Source: Bryobacterales bacterium
GTDB lineage: Bacteria > Acidobacteriota > Terriglobia > Bryobacterales > Bryobacteraceae
Direction: 5' to 3'
Assembly (NCBI GenBank): GCA_020851555.1
Contig: JADZCM010000057.1
Coordinates: forward strand, 1-64,000
Length of the DNA: 64,000 nucleotides
A model generated the notes under the pieces. That model searched no databases and had not been told where the DNA came from. It worked only from the letters and a program-made list of their open reading frames with translations. Made by a program: the position numbers and the translations under genes. Every line of letters starts with the position of its first letter. Positions within the stretch are counted from its first letter, which is position 1. Below are positions 63,534 to 64,000 of the stretch, one piece after another.

Positions 63534-63562
63534 ATGATATCCCACAACTTTTCAGGCGACAA
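63534..63562 (-). promoter_or_regulatory. Promoter of the enolase-superfamily gene
   Basis: On the minus strand TTGTCG (63557-63562), a 17-bp spacer and TATCAT (63534-63539) precede the ATG by exactly 6 nt, which places the transcription start at the start codon. Confidence 0.6.
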
Positions 63563-63580
63563 TCCGCGGCTCCCGCCCAC

Positions 63581-63586
63581 TATTCT
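63581..63586 (+). promoter_or_regulatory. Putative -10 box of the right-edge gene
   Basis: TATTCT, 6 nt before the ATG at 63593, mirrors the divergent gene's spacing and implies a leaderless mRNA. No -35 match is seen at 17 bp. Confidence 0.4.
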
Positions 63587-63592
63587 CCTTTG

Positions 63593-64000
63593 ATGAGGCC
63601 GATCCTCCTGCTCCTGCTGCCGGCCCTTCTGGCGGCCCAACCTTTGCGCCTCCGCGTAGTCGAGTCCAGCGGGCCGGCTCACGTCGTGGGGAGCCGCACC
63701 GCGTCTCCGCTGGTGGTGGAGGTGGTGGATGACCGCGGCGTTCCCGTCTCCGGCGCCACGGTCAGCTTTCGCTTACCGGCTTCTGGTCCCGGAGGGGTCT
63801 TCCCCAGCGGCCTTTCGACGGAGGTGGCGGTCACCGGCGCTGACGGGCGGGCCGCCGCGCCCGCCATACGCTGGAACCAGACTCCGGGCGAATTTCAGAT
63901 TGGCGTGACGGCGGGCAAGGGCGATTCGCGGGCCTCGTTGGCCTCCGCCCGGCGGCTGCTTCCCTCCGCCGCCGGGGCTCCGGCCGCGTCTTCCGGCCGG
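63593..64000 (+). CDS. Secreted Ig-like domain protein, 5' part
   Basis: An open frame from ATG 63593 runs off the right edge (136 codons visible). It has a signal peptide (RPILLLLLPALLAAQ) followed by a beta-rich domain with PLVVEVVDDRGVPVSGATVSF, then AVTGADGRAAAPAI, the pattern of bacterial Ig-like (Big-1 type) domains in surface proteins. The C-terminal portion visible is Ala- and Ser-rich, like a linker. Without the rest, the function cannot be told. There is no ribosome-binding site upstream. Confidence 0.75.
   Translation, partial: MRPILLLLLPALLAAQPLRLRVVESSGPAHVVGSRTASPLVVEVVDDRGVPVSGATVSFRLPASGPGGVFPSGLSTEVAVTGADGRAAAPAIRWNQTPGEFQIGVTAGKGDSRASLASARRLLPSAAGAPAASSGR

Overview
The window looks like high-GC chromosomal DNA from an acidobacterium, most likely of the Bryobacterales / Solibacter group. 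The markers are a protein with the Solibacter-type domain (NAAS, VAPGSLVSIFG, FVSPGQIN motifs; TIGR03437), two large Oar-type TonB-dependent receptors with N-terminal carboxypeptidase-regulatory domains, many Tat-exported oxidoreductases and enolase-superfamily proteins, and DUF1080 and PEGA proteins. Placement is from recalled family traits, not a search. No tRNA, rRNA or CRISPR array was seen.

Layout. 1-125 is the end of an IS630-type transposase. 150-2933 (minus) is a phoH-ybeY-era-BON operon preceded by a possible leaderless upstream ORF. 3.0-15 kb carries DinB, glnE, a GyrI-like protein, a PHP phosphoesterase, ygfZ, aqpZ, a PEGA protein, an orphan HlyD-type adaptor and gatB. 15-19.2 kb holds an aldo/keto reductase, a two-gene metal transport unit (PRC/MgtE-N/CBS protein plus a divergent Nramp) and a thioesterase. 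19.4-21.4 kb is accessory (a short secreted protein and the TIGR03437 protein). 21.5-24 kb (minus) has FAH-family hydrolase, atpZ, atpI and atpB, without the rest of the ATP synthase operon, and rpmB.

24.1-28.1 kb is a plus-strand cassette of an unknown 491-aa protein, a Tat-exported DUF362 protein and a Tat-exported RspA/ManD-like dehydratase. 28.1-30 kb is an XRE regulator with an unknown protein and a decayed VapC. 30-39.4 kb is a glycan-uptake region: two divergent TonB receptors, one followed by an exported Gfo/Idh/MocA oxidoreductase and a secreted DUF1080 protein, a pair that fits the 3-keto-glycoside route of glycan cleavage.

39.6-51.4 kb is core metabolism and translation: argS, acnA, two unlisted tiny membrane proteins, rpsA, an HU-type gene, a HIT protein, yceD, rpmF, plsX and dsbD. 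51.6-62.1 kb is a surface-polysaccharide locus: glycosyltransferase, methyltransferase and flippase on the plus strand; a second glycosyltransferase and two paralogous secreted beta-helix proteins on the minus strand. The right end has a Tat-exported enolase-superfamily protein divergent from a truncated secreted Ig-like protein.

Two patterns recur. Several genes have a -10 element exactly 6 nt before the start codon, suggesting leaderless mRNAs, and several junctions overlap as ATGA, GTGA or TTGA, suggesting translational coupling.
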